The notes under the pieces: generated by a model
The model's input: only the letters and a program-made list of their open reading frames with translations
What the model was told of the DNA's origin: nothing
Database searches by the model: none
Made by a program: the position numbers and the translations under genes
In this document: positions 35,634-44,045 of the stretch, piece after piece
Layout: every line of letters starts with the position of its first letter
Numbering within the stretch: position 1 is the stretch's first letter
Assembly (NCBI GenBank): GCA_964410665.1
Contig: CAYPIE010000001.1
Location: 62,001 to 126,000 of the forward strand
Reading direction: 5' to 3'
Origin: CAYPIE01 sp964410665
GTDB lineage: Bacteria > Planctomycetota > Planctomycetia > Gemmatales > Gemmataceae
DNA length: 64,000 bases

Positions 35634-36476
35634 TTGGTTCTTGAACAGCTCACCCCCCGACAGTTTGCTCGCTTTCGTGACCTGATCTATGCCGAGAGTG
35701 GCATTTGTATCGACGAACGAAAAGTAGCACTGTTGACCAACCGCATCCGCCGACGGCTGCGGGCAGGGAATTTTACCGATTTTGATGTGTACTTTGCCTG
35801 GCTGCGCTCGCCACGCGGCGTGGCGGAGTTAAGTCAGTTTCTCGATGCGATTACCACCAATGAGACGTTCTTCTTCCGAACGCCCGAGCACTTTGACTGG
35901 TTCAAACACGAATTTGTCCCCGAGTTGATTCGCGCGGCTCGGCTCCAGCAACGACCCCAATCGATTCGCATTTGGTCGGCAGGCTGTGCTTCCGGAGCGG
36001 AGCCCTACACCATCGCTCTGTGCTTAGCCGAACAACGCTATCGTCTACGTGATTGGACGATTCGCATCCTCGGGACCGATCTAAGTGAACGGGCTCTGGA
36101 AGCGGGTCGTGCTGGCAATTACAAAGCGCACCTGGTCGAAGGGGTACCTGAGAAACTGCGGAAACGTTACTTCCAATGGCACCCAGAGACCACAACCTGG
36201 ACTGTGCAACCAGAGCTTCGTGGCATGGTTGAACTGACACGACACAACTTGCTCAAGCCGCTGCATGAGACGGCGTTTGACTGCGTTTTTATTCGGAACG
36301 TGCTGATCTATTTCGATCATGCTTCCAAACAGCGAGCGATTGAGCATCTCATTGCTGCGATGGCCGTGGGGGGGTACTTGGTCGTCGGCCCTTCCGAGGG
36401 AATCTATGATTTGCTCGCGCCGTTACAGAAACGTGCGGCTTTTCTCTATCAGAAGGTGACTCCCAGCCGTGGCTGA
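35634..36476 (+). CDS. cheR: Chemotaxis protein methyltransferase
   Basis: 280 residues; TTG start 3 nt after the receptor stop. The N-terminal helical domain ('FARFRDLIYAESGICIDERKVALLTNRI') is followed by the SAM-binding domain: 'RIWSAGCASGAEPYTIALCLAE' (motif I), 'ILGTDLSERALEAGRAGNY' and 'FDCVFIRNVLIYFD'. CheR methylates receptor glutamates. The opposing methylesterase CheB is missing here. The end overlaps cheA by 8 nt, a coupled arrangement. Confidence 0.95.
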   Translation: MVLEQLTPRQFARFRDLIYAESGICIDERKVALLTNRIRRRLRAGNFTDFDVYFAWLRSPRGVAELSQFLDAITTNETFFFRTPEHFDWFKHEFVPELIRAARLQQRPQSIRIWSAGCASGAEPYTIALCLAEQRYRLRDWTIRILGTDLSERALEAGRAGNYKAHLVEGVPEKLRKRYFQWHPETTTWTVQPELRGMVELTRHNLLKPLHETAFDCVFIRNVLIYFDHASKQRAIEHLIAAMAVGGYLVVGPSEGIYDLLAPLQKRAAFLYQKVTPSRG

Positions 36477-38964
36477 ACCACCCGACTCGGTTGGCAACCC
36501 GCTCGCCGATGATGCGTCCGAATATCTACAAATGTTCCTTGACGAGACCGAGGAACAGCTGGATGATCTGGTCGAGACGCTTCTAAGCTTGGAACGCAAT
36601 CCTGACGATCGCGCCGAGCTGAACGAAGCATTCCGCCTGATCCATTCGATCAAGGGCGCGGCCGGGATGATGGGTTTTGACAATATCACCGTGCTTACCC
36701 ATCAGCTTGAGAATCGCTTTGAACGCTTTCGCTCCGGGGTGCAACCCCTCGATCGTCCGACCATCAATCTGGTACTTCGCTGCATCGACTTTCTTAGGGA
36801 TTGTACCCGTCGATTACGTCACGGCGAGCACCTGGCGACTGCCAACGAACTACTCGAGGAACTGCGGGCACTCGAACAACAGCCCATGCCGAGCGAATCA
36901 CCTGCTCCCAAACCTCCGGCCGCGCCGGTTCAGGAGGGACTGGCCGAAGGTCAGTGCGAGCTGACGATCCAGTTTGAACCAGGGCTCCCCCTTGCGGACT
37001 TGAAGGCACAGTTGATTGTCGCCCGCTTAAGCGAACGCGGCCAGGTTGTCTCGACCTATCCGCCCCTCGAAGCACTCGAAGAGTGGCCCGAACTGGCGTC
37101 GTTTCAAGTACGTCTGGAGACGGATCAGGATCCGGACAGCTTGCGTTCGCTGGCCGAGGTGGATGGTGTGCAATCGGTTGGTGTGACGGGGACCGCACGC
37201 GCGACTTCCTTGGAGGTTCCATCTCCAGCCAATGAAGCAGACTATCGCGAGGCTTCCGAGAAAGACGCTCAACCCAGGGCGGATCGCGCGGGTGAAACGG
37301 TCGAGCCAAGCCAGGAGCCACCTCCGCAGCCCAGCGGCGAGCCCACGGTAGAGTCCGACTCCCCCGAACTCCATCAGCCTGCCAGCCCGGGAGCACCAAC
37401 GAGTCTTCCAGATGAGGCTGCTCCCGAAAAAGTTCCTCTGGAACCGCATATTTCTCCTCCTCCGCCCACAGGACCCGCTCAGGGCGTGGATGATCCAGGC
37501 ATCCCGAGTCCGCTGACCGCGAGTCAACCCGCGGGCGATACTCCCAAAGCCCGCGTATTGGAGACCATGCGGGTGGATATTGATCGTCTGGATGACTTGA
37601 TGAATCTGGTTGGTGAGCTCGTGGTCAATCGTGCTCGCTTTGTTCAGGTGGCTCGTCAGGTCCGTCTTGGCGGCGGACGCTCCAGCACCTGGCACCGCAC
37701 CCGTGAACTCGCTGACACAGTGTCACAAACCATCGAAGACTTGCGGCGACAAAGTTCGCTCTCCGAAAACGGTCAACAACGCATTTTAGGCCTGCAGACC
37801 GGCCTTAGTGTATTGGATGAACTGTACGAATTCTGGGAGCATCATCGTCGCTGCTTTGCCCAGATTAGCGAGACCATCGACCAATTGACACGGATTTCCG
37901 ACAGCTTGCAGCGTGCAGTGCTCGAGACCCGCATGGTTCCGGTCGGGCCACTGTTTAACCGCTTCAAACGGGTGGTACGCGACCTGGCCGATGACTGTGG
38001 GAAACAAGTGAATTTGGTGATTCGCGGCGAAAAGACTGAGCTTGATAAGCGCATGATTGATGAACTCGCCGACCCATTGACCCATCTCATCCGCAATGCC
38101 ATTGATCATGGACTGGAACGCCCCGATGTCCGCGAGGCCAGCGGCAAACCAGCCACTGGCACCATTTGGTTGGAGGCCAGTCACACGGGTAACAATGTTT
38201 ATGTGCATATCCGTGATGATGGTGGAGGGATCGCGGTTGACCGGATCAAAAATCGCTTACGGGATCGTGGTCTAGTCAGCAGTGATGCCTTGGCCGCCTT
38301 GGCCGATGATCAGGTCATTGACTACATCTGGCATCCTGGCTTTAGCACGGCCAGCAAGGTGACGGACCTGTCTGGCCGGGGCGTTGGCATGGACATTGTC
38401 CGCACGCGCATCAACGAGCTCAATGGCACCATTGACGTTCGCTCGGAACCTTTCCAAGGGACGCAATTTAGCATTCGTCTGCCGCTGACTCTGGCGATCA
38501 TTAACAGTTTGTTGGTGCGGATGCGCACGGTCATCTTCTCGATCCCGATCGATGATGTGCGCGAGATTGTGCTGGTCAACCGGCGTGATGTGGTCACGGT
38601 TTTGGGGAAAGAGACGTTTGAGGTTCGTAGGGAGTTCATTCCCCTGGTCACGATCGATGAAGTGTTCAACTGGAGTGACACGCAGCGCACCGACAGCTGC
38701 AGCAGTGGCGGGCTTGCGGAGCCTTCTGGCAACGTGGTGATCCTGCAAACTGCGGGCAAAACGATGGGGCTTCGTGTGGATGAATTGCTGGGCGGTCAAG
38801 AGGTAGTGATCAAATCGCTTTCGGAGAATTTTGTGCCCATCCGCGGGCTATCGGGAGCGAGTATTTTGGGGGACGGCACCGTTTGCCTGATGTTGGACGT
38901 CGGCGCGTCGATCGATTTGGCGACGCAGCGGCTGGCACATCGCTCGGGAGGCCTTCGGGAGTAG
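36469..38964 (+). CDS. cheA: Chemotaxis histidine kinase CheA
   Basis: 831 residues; GTG start with 'agaaggtga' upstream. The Hpt domain has His59 in 'RLIHSIKGAAGMMGFD'. A putative regulator-binding region (about 150-250) is followed by a long Pro/Glu/Ser linker (about 250-350). Then come the dimerisation helices ('MRVDIDRLDDLMNLVGELVVNRAR'), the kinase core ('DPLTHLIRNAIDHGLERPD' N-box, 'IRDDGGGIAVDRI' G1, 'SGRGVGMDIVRTRI' G2) and a CheW-like end. All catalytic boxes are intact. The linker is unusually long and proline-rich. Its phosphate acceptor is not encoded nearby. Confidence 0.95.
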   Translation: MAEPPDSVGNPLADDASEYLQMFLDETEEQLDDLVETLLSLERNPDDRAELNEAFRLIHSIKGAAGMMGFDNITVLTHQLENRFERFRSGVQPLDRPTINLVLRCIDFLRDCTRRLRHGEHLATANELLEELRALEQQPMPSESPAPKPPAAPVQEGLAEGQCELTIQFEPGLPLADLKAQLIVARLSERGQVVSTYPPLEALEEWPELASFQVRLETDQDPDSLRSLAEVDGVQSVGVTGTARATSLEVPSPANEADYREASEKDAQPRADRAGETVEPSQEPPPQPSGEPTVESDSPELHQPASPGAPTSLPDEAAPEKVPLEPHISPPPPTGPAQGVDDPGIPSPLTASQPAGDTPKARVLETMRVDIDRLDDLMNLVGELVVNRARFVQVARQVRLGGGRSSTWHRTRELADTVSQTIEDLRRQSSLSENGQQRILGLQTGLSVLDELYEFWEHHRRCFAQISETIDQLTRISDSLQRAVLETRMVPVGPLFNRFKRVVRDLADDCGKQVNLVIRGEKTELDKRMIDELADPLTHLIRNAIDHGLERPDVREASGKPATGTIWLEASHTGNNVYVHIRDDGGGIAVDRIKNRLRDRGLVSSDALAALADDQVIDYIWHPGFSTASKVTDLSGRGVGMDIVRTRINELNGTIDVRSEPFQGTQFSIRLPLTLAIINSLLVRMRTVIFSIPIDDVREIVLVNRRDVVTVLGKETFEVRREFIPLVTIDEVFNWSDTQRTDSCSSGGLAEPSGNVVILQTAGKTMGLRVDELLGGQEVVIKSLSENFVPIRGLSGASILGDGTVCLMLDVGASIDLATQRLAHRSGGLRE

Positions 38965-38968
38965 GACG

Positions 38969-39607
38969 GTGTTGAACCACCCTGACCAACCACTGGCGGC
39001 GAGTCAGTTACGCGTCCTGGAGCGTGCGTTTCGGCACGGAGCGGCCGATGCATCGGGTGCTCTGTCGGAGTGGCTCGGTCGACCTTGCTTGTTGAATATC
39101 CAGGGCTTGGAAATGATCCCGTTTGAGCAGGCGACCACCCTGTTGGGGGATCCGGATCAGCCGATCTGTTTAGGAGCGATGGCCCTGACGGGAGTCCTCA
39201 CTGGACAGCTGATTCTCGCCTTTGAAAAAGGCAGCGGGCTGGCCCTGGCCGACTTGCTGCTCGATCAACCGCCGGGCAGCAGCACCGACTGGGGGGAGAT
39301 GGAACTGTCTGCAGCTTTGGAGACAACCAATATCGTCGGTTGCGCTTACTTGAATTCTCTGGCTCGGGAGCTGTTTCCAGGTCAACCGGGGACCGAGCTG
39401 TTACCCACCCCACCAAGTTTCTACCAGGATTTTGCCGCTAGCCTGATGCAGTCGGTTCTGATGAGCCAAGCCATGGCCAGTGATCAGGTGCTTCTCGCCC
39501 AGAGTGCGTTTACTATCGACGGTCGACCCGTAAGTTGGACACTGTTGTGGGTTCCGGATGCAGAGACGATGCAACGCCTCGCGGAGCTACTCCCGGAGGG
39601 AGACTGA
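38969..39607 (+). CDS. cheC: CheC-family chemotaxis protein (phosphatase-like)
   Basis: 212 residues; GTG 38969 is 4 nt after cheA. The key segment 'ELSAALETTNIVGCAYLNSLAR' matches the CheC active-site helix ExxN, with Glu and Asn in place. In Bacillus CheC has two such helices; a second, 'YQDFAASLMQSVLMSQAMASDQ', lacks the Asn, so only one site looks intact. CheC dephosphorylates CheY-P and binds CheD. It implies that a CheY acts with this operon although none is encoded here. Confidence 0.8.
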   Translation: MLNHPDQPLAASQLRVLERAFRHGAADASGALSEWLGRPCLLNIQGLEMIPFEQATTLLGDPDQPICLGAMALTGVLTGQLILAFEKGSGLALADLLLDQPPGSSTDWGEMELSAALETTNIVGCAYLNSLARELFPGQPGTELLPTPPSFYQDFAASLMQSVLMSQAMASDQVLLAQSAFTIDGRPVSWTLLWVPDAETMQRLAELLPEGD

Positions 39608-39609
39608 CG

Positions 39610-40203
39610 ATGGCTTCGATTTCGTCTCCACAAGGATCATCCATTCGCATGGGCGAAATGGCCATCCAGCGAGGCCCCGGCCAGTTACAGACCCTGCTGG
39701 GCTCTTGCCTGGGCGTCGTTCTCTACGACCGACGACTCCGTTTCGGTGGACTGGCTCATATCGTCTTGCCGAGTTCACGCGGCAAGCGCGAGCATCCCGG
39801 TAAGTACGTCGACACCGCCATCCCTGCCTTGATCCACGCCATGACCGATCACATTGGTGAACCGGTCCGGCTTACCGCCAAGCTCGCGGGCGGTGCACGC
39901 ATGTTTGCCACCACGCAAACCCTGCAAATCGGCCAGGAGAATCTCCAAGCTTGCGAGACGGTGTTGAAGATGCTCGGGATCTCGATCCTGGCAAGGCATT
40001 GCGGTGGCGAGCATGGTCGGCGCATGACCCTTAATGTAGCTACCGGCGAGGTCAGCATCGAAATCGTCGGTCAATCGCCGGTCATCATTTTTTTCGGTCT
40101 TATATGGGAGCGTTCGAGGCGACGGCGGTCTGTCGTAACCCCCGCAGTTACTGACTTCGCCTCGAACTCTCCATCGCTTCTCGTTCAGCGGACTGCAGGG
40201 TAA
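39610..40203 (+). CDS. cheD: Chemoreceptor glutamine deamidase CheD
   Basis: 197 residues from ATG 39610, just after cheC. 'LQTLLGSCLGVVLYDRRLRFGGLAHIVLPSSRG' carries the catalytic Cys, and 'GGLAHIVLP' the His; 'KLAGGARMF' is a further block. CheD deamidates receptor glutamines and partners CheC. The family normally ends about 160 residues in, near 'EVSIEIVGQSPVII'; here some 35 extra residues, rich in Arg and Ser, follow a T7 run and read across a long inverted repeat. The tail may be fortuitous. The stop overlaps the convergent glycosyltransferase by 19 nt. Confidence 0.9.
   Translation: MASISSPQGSSIRMGEMAIQRGPGQLQTLLGSCLGVVLYDRRLRFGGLAHIVLPSSRGKREHPGKYVDTAIPALIHAMTDHIGEPVRLTAKLAGGARMFATTQTLQIGQENLQACETVLKMLGISILARHCGGEHGRRMTLNVATGEVSIEIVGQSPVIIFFGLIWERSRRRRSVVTPAVTDFASNSPSLLVQRTAG
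40112..40167. terminator. Long compound hairpin at the convergent cheD/glycosyltransferase junction
   Basis: A perfect 11-bp inverted repeat, gttcgaggcga (40112-40122) with tcgcctcgaac (40157-40167), encloses a second stem gtaac/gttac. It overlaps the cheD tail and follows the glycosyltransferase stop by 18 nt on the minus strand. No T tract follows. It may act as a bidirectional terminator. Confidence 0.45.
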
Positions 40204-40862
40204 TAGCGTGCGAGCGAATCCGGATGGACACCCACTCCTGCTAGAGCGGTCAAGGTCCAGTTGCGTAAGGTTTGCCGCACAATGCCCATTTTCTGCCAGC
40301 GACGTGGCGAGACCCAGATCCGTTTGCGGCCGACCACGATGCGACCATGCTTCCGCAGTTCGCGGCTTATAAACACGTCTTCCATAAGTCGCAGTTCGGG
40401 GAAGCCCCCGACCGCGTTAAAGGTCTGCCGGGTTACAAACAGCCCCTGATCGCCGTAAATCAACCCCGTCCAACGGACCCGGACGCTGGCACAGCCATCG
40501 ATCGAGCGATACAACGGATGTTCCTCGGTCACGCGCATCTGAAAGCAACCTGCCACCACACCAGGTGAACGCAGTAAGCCGCGGGCTTCGTCGAGGGCGC
40601 CCGCCTCCAGATGGCAGTCGGCATGGATAAACAACAGGATGTCCCCGGAGGCATGGGCCACGCCAAGGTTCATCTGCTTCGCCCGCCCGCGGGGGCCGTG
40701 CACCAGCCGATCACAGCGTGAGGCGGCCAGGTCACGTGTTCGGTCGCGACTGCCGCCGTCAACCACAATCACCTCGTGCGGCTGTTGTACGCGTAACGAA
40801 TCGAGACAGCGGACAATGGCGGCTTCTTCCTGGAGGGCTGGTACAATGACGGAGATGCGCAT
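40185..40862 (-). CDS. Family 2 glycosyltransferase (TIGR04283-like)
   Basis: 225 residues from ATG 40862 (a GTG lies 9 nt upstream). 'RISVIVPALQEEAAIVRCLDSL' and 'VIVVDGGSRDRTRDLA' form the nucleotide-binding half of the GT-A fold; 'ILLFIHADCHL' is the DxD-like metal site, and 'GLIYGDQGLFVTRQTFNAVGGFPELRLMEDVFISRELRK' the acceptor part with the catalytic ED. The order of motifs matches the short GT2 group TIGR04283. The acceptor is unknown. It is divergent from the cysteine-cluster genes. Confidence 0.85.
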   Translation of the reverse strand: MRISVIVPALQEEAAIVRCLDSLRVQQPHEVIVVDGGSRDRTRDLAASRCDRLVHGPRGRAKQMNLGVAHASGDILLFIHADCHLEAGALDEARGLLRSPGVVAGCFQMRVTEEHPLYRSIDGCASVRVRWTGLIYGDQGLFVTRQTFNAVGGFPELRLMEDVFISRELRKHGRIVVGRKRIWVSPRRWQKMGIVRQTLRNWTLTALAGVGVHPDSLARYYPAVR

Positions 40863-40891
40863 ACGTTCCACACGACAAGGAGACTGGCGGG

Positions 40892-41302
40892 ATGACCGAA
40901 CCGTGGTATGCCGAGGGCTTACGCTTTGGCTGTACGCGTTGTGGAGCCTGCTGTACCGGGGAGCCGGGTTTTGTCTGGGTCAATGACACCGAGATAGCGG
41001 CAATCGCCGCATTCCGGGATCAAAGCATCGAGGAGTTTACCCAGCAGTATACAAGGGTTCTCCATGCCCGCCGCACCTTGCTCGAACGCCCCAACGGCGA
41101 CTGTGTATTTTATGACCCCGCGGCCGGTTGCACCATCTACCCGGTTCGGCCGCGTCAATGTCGCACCTGGCCGTTTTGGGGCAGTAACCTGGCCACTCCG
41201 GAGGATTGGGCATCCACCCGCTCGGTCTGTCCAGGGGCCGGGCAGGGCGAACTGATCCCGGTGGAAGACATTCTTCGTCGTGTACGTACGATTCGGATGT
41301 AA
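40892..41302 (+). CDS. YkgJ-family cysteine-cluster protein (first of a pair)
   Basis: 136 residues; ATG 40892 with 'aaggaga' 8 nt upstream. 'FGCTRCGACCTGEPG' gives the CxxCxxCC cluster of the YkgJ/FliB family, followed by 'CVFYDPAAGCTIYPVRPRQCRTWPFWGSN', the second set of cysteines. These residues probably bind zinc or an Fe-S centre. FliB methylates flagellin lysines, but this short family is of unknown function. A second YkgJ protein begins 4 nt after its stop. Confidence 0.82.
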   Translation: MTEPWYAEGLRFGCTRCGACCTGEPGFVWVNDTEIAAIAAFRDQSIEEFTQQYTRVLHARRTLLERPNGDCVFYDPAAGCTIYPVRPRQCRTWPFWGSNLATPEDWASTRSVCPGAGQGELIPVEDILRRVRTIRM

Positions 41303-41306
41303 GCCA

Positions 41307-41819
41307 ATGAATCCGGAAGTGATCGATAAGATCCGAGCCCTCTATGCCCAGGTCGACCAAGCGGTGGCGGAAGCAGGTCCGCGCTGTGATGCGTCGGGCC
41401 GTTGTTGTCGATTTAAGGAATACGGCCACGTTCTGTTTCTAAGCAACCTCGAGGCGGACGTGTTACTGGCAGGAGCACCCCCGATTCATCAAGAGGTCAC
41501 CCCAGATCGTTGTCCCTATCAGGTGGAGGGGCTATGCACGGCACGTGCGCCGCGGCCACTGGGATGTCGCATCTATTTTTGTGATCCTAACTATCAGGAA
41601 ACCGGCAATGCTCTCACCGAGTCGTCGTTGCAGACGTTGAAGCAACTGGCCGAGGAATACGATCTGCCCTGGCAATACGCTCCTTTACATGTGTTCCTTC
41701 AGAAGGTGGGGGCCACCTGTTCGCAAGATCCCTCGAGTTGTAAGCCAACCGAGTCGGCTCATCTGAGCCGCATCCCTCTACCGCTAATTGCATCGACCCA
41801 AGGAGGATCGGCGGAATGA
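41307..41819 (+). CDS. YkgJ-family cysteine-cluster protein (second of a pair)
   Basis: 170 residues from ATG 41307. It begins with a helical segment, then 'RCDASGRCCRFKEYGHVLFLS' and 'CPYQVEGLCTARAPRPLGCRIYFCDPNY', a related but variant cysteine pattern. The protein differs substantially from the first copy, so the pair is not a recent duplication. The stop overlaps the start of the propeller gene as ATGA, so the three genes form a coupled operon. Confidence 0.8.
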   Translation: MNPEVIDKIRALYAQVDQAVAEAGPRCDASGRCCRFKEYGHVLFLSNLEADVLLAGAPPIHQEVTPDRCPYQVEGLCTARAPRPLGCRIYFCDPNYQETGNALTESSLQTLKQLAEEYDLPWQYAPLHVFLQKVGATCSQDPSSCKPTESAHLSRIPLPLIASTQGGSAE

Positions 41820-43069
41820 CCATCCCAAGCTCGACTCGGAGGTACGCGATTGTATGGTTTGTTCTGCTCTGTCTGACCAGCTCCCTGTCAGCGAACGACT
41901 GGCCGCAGTGGCTGGGCCCACAGCACGATGGGAGCACCCGCGAGACCATCGCGGTCTGGCAAAAGGCTCCCAAGGAAATCTGGCAAACCCCGGTCGGCGA
42001 AGGCCATAGCTCGCCGGTAGTCGCCAACGGGAAGGTATTCCTCCATGTCAAGGCGCCCAACCGGAATGCGGAAAGCGTCCTATGCTTTGACATCGATTCG
42101 GGAAAGAAACTATGGGAAACGACCTATGACCGCCCACCATTTACCACTCCGTTTGGCAACGGCCCCCGCGGGACTCCCACGGTAGTCGGCGATCAGATCG
42201 TCACCTTGGGCAGCACCGGTATCCTGAGCTGCTTCGCCGTGGCCGATGGGAAACAACGTTGGCAGGTCGACACACTGAAAACGTTCAGTGCCAAAAACCT
42301 GTTCTTCGGGATCTCGGCATCCCCGCTGGTTGTCGATGACAAGGTGCTGGTCAACGTGGGCGGCCAGGGGGCGGGCATCGTCGCTTTCACCCTGGACTCC
42401 GGCGAAGTCCAGTGGCAGGCTACCAGCGAGCCAGCCAGCTATGCCACGCCGAGCCCGTGGCCGGTCGGTGATGCCCAGCAAGTGGTGTTTTTGACCGGTG
42501 CGAACTTGCTTGGGATCTCGGCCAAGGATGGGAAGGTCTTCTGGAAATTCCCGTTTCGGGACCCGCTCAACGAAAGCTCCACGACCCCCTGCCAGGTTGG
42601 CGACGTCCTGATCGGCAGCTCGGTCAAAGCGGGCGGCATTGGCCTGCGGATGCAGGCTGAGAACGGCCAACCGATGACCAAACCCTTGTGGAAGGATTCA
42701 GCCCTGACCTGCTACTTCTCCACCCCGGTCGCAGTCGGTAAGACTCACGCCTATGTGGTCACGGGCGAGGCGACTCTGTTCAACGCTTCCGCTACGCTGC
42801 AATGTGTCGAGGCCGAGACCGGCAAGGTTCTGTGGAAACAGCCCAAGGTTGGCAGCTATCACGCCAGTCTATTGCGTTTGGGCGATGGCAAAATGCTTAT
42901 GCTCGAAGACGATGGCGAGCTGGTCCTCCTCTCGGGGAAGCCGGGCAAGTATGCCGAGCTGGCACGTAGCAAGGTCTGCGGCGACACCTGGGCCCACCCG
43001 GCTTTGGCCGACGGTCGGCTGTATCTCCGCGATGGCAAGGTGCTGAAGTGTCTGAAATTCTGGGAGTGA
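41816..43069 (+). CDS. Exported PQQ-like beta-propeller protein
   Basis: 417 residues. A signal peptide ('YAIVWFVLLCLTSSLSA') precedes 'NDWPQWLGPQHDGST', the typical planctomycete opening 'DWPQWxGPxRDG'. Repeats of the PQQ/BamB propeller type follow: 'GHSSPVVANGKVFLHV', 'SGKKLWETTY', 'GKQRWQVDTL' and 'GKVFWKFPF'. Such proteins may be quinoprotein-like or scaffold proteins; no PQQ-binding residues can be assigned with confidence. It is the end of the YkgJ operon and is followed by a strong hairpin. Confidence 0.85.
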   Translation: MTIPSSTRRYAIVWFVLLCLTSSLSANDWPQWLGPQHDGSTRETIAVWQKAPKEIWQTPVGEGHSSPVVANGKVFLHVKAPNRNAESVLCFDIDSGKKLWETTYDRPPFTTPFGNGPRGTPTVVGDQIVTLGSTGILSCFAVADGKQRWQVDTLKTFSAKNLFFGISASPLVVDDKVLVNVGGQGAGIVAFTLDSGEVQWQATSEPASYATPSPWPVGDAQQVVFLTGANLLGISAKDGKVFWKFPFRDPLNESSTTPCQVGDVLIGSSVKAGGIGLRMQAENGQPMTKPLWKDSALTCYFSTPVAVGKTHAYVVTGEATLFNASATLQCVEAETGKVLWKQPKVGSYHASLLRLGDGKMLMLEDDGELVLLSGKPGKYAELARSKVCGDTWAHPALADGRLYLRDGKVLKCLKFWE

Positions 43070-43104
43070 TCAGACTTGTAGCCTGAAGCGATGGGAATTT
43101 GCGA

Positions 43105-43132
43105 CGGCAGCCAGGGAGCTTCCTGGCTGCCG
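43105..43132. terminator. Hairpin between convergent genes
   Basis: A perfect 11-bp stem, cggcagccagg (43105-43115) with cctggctgccg (43122-43132), lies between the propeller gene (plus) and the anti-sigma locus (minus). The symmetric position suits a bidirectional terminator, but there is no long T tract on either side. Confidence 0.6.
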
Positions 43133-43162
43133 TAAAGAGGAGAGGTCCAGTAGCCCGATCGG

Positions 43163-43701
43163 CTATTGCTCGTTGTCAATGTATTCGGGGCGGATGGAGC
43201 CGACGCTGCTGCCGTGTTTCACTTCCGGGACGCCGCCGTTGAGTTGGAGTTTGAGTGCCTTCTGCTTGCTTGCTGTCGCTACGACCGGTCCGACCACCGA
43301 ACCCATGTTCGCCCGGGCGTCGATATCGATCGCCGTCTCCTTGCGGACCCGCAGACGGATACTGCCAGCGCTGGTGGTGAGACGGCTGGTGCGGTGGGGT
43401 GTTTGGTTCTTCTTTGCAGTGGGGTCTGGGGGCGGGGCGAGCCTGCGTAGAAGCCCGCGGGCCCGCACCCGGTCGCGTTCGCTGGGTGCGTGACCGATGC
43501 GATGACTGGCAGTGTCCTTGCCGATGAACTGATGGATGTTGTCCCACCAGTCGGTGCCCCAGCTGCGTACTCCAGCGCTTGCTGGCATGCCGCGCAGTGT
43601 TCAAGATGCTCCCGCAGGGCGTCTTCCTCGGCCGGGGAGAGTTCCTCCTTGAGCAGTCGCTTCGGTTGCATCTCATGACAATACCGCCTCACGCGAATCA
43701 T
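43163..43701 (-). pseudogene. Zinc-finger anti-sigma-like protein with a broken reading frame
   Basis: The N-terminal part, from about 43701, reads 'LLKEELSPAEEDALREHLEHCAACQQALEYAA': an H-x3-C-x2-C zinc finger of anti-sigma proteins. Around 43570 the coding quality moves to the -1 frame, which continues as 'SWGTDWWDNIHQFIGKDTASH' and runs to a stop at 43163 with 'GSVGSIRPEYIDNEQ'-like sequence. The original frame goes on to 43279 but looks non-coding. This fits a one-base deletion, either real decay or an assembly error. It lies downstream of the ECF sigma ORFs, the usual place for its partner. Confidence 0.55.
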
Positions 43702-43748
43702 GCGCGAATCTCCCTGGGTCAAGACTACGGGTGTTTGCTACGCGGGGG

Positions 43749-44045
43749 TCAGATCGACTCGCCGCGATCTTCTGCTTCGAACGCTTCGATCGTGCTTCGG
43801 ATACGGGCCATGACGCGGCACTTCGCTGTGTACACTGAGGCGATCGAGACACCCAGTTGGCGGGCCCCCTCGGCCGGAGACTGGCCGTCAATGGCGGTCA
43901 GGCGAAAGGCGTCACAGGTCGACTCCTGGACGTCATCCCGTAGCTGCTCGGTGGCCCATTGGAACACCGACCTCCGGTATTCCAGCTCGAACTGGGCCCG
44001 GTTTTGATGGTCGGGTTCGGGGATCTCGCTAAAACACGTCCCCAT
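43749..44045 (-). CDS. ECF sigma factor, C-terminal part (region 4) as a separate ORF
   Basis: 98 residues: 'QFELEYRRSVFQWATEQLRDDVQESTCDAFRLTAIDGQSPAEGARQLGVSIASVYTAKCRVMARIRSTIE'. This is the region 4 helix-turn-helix that reads the -35 element, typical of the planctomycete ECF group. Its ATG overlaps the stop of the region 2 ORF as TGATG, in the -1 frame. Either the two halves are made as coupled polypeptides or the gene is frameshifted. See the companion entry. Confidence 0.7.
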   Translation of the reverse strand: MGTCFSEIPEPDHQNRAQFELEYRRSVFQWATEQLRDDVQESTCDAFRLTAIDGQSPAEGARQLGVSIASVYTAKCRVMARIRSTIEAFEAEDRGESI

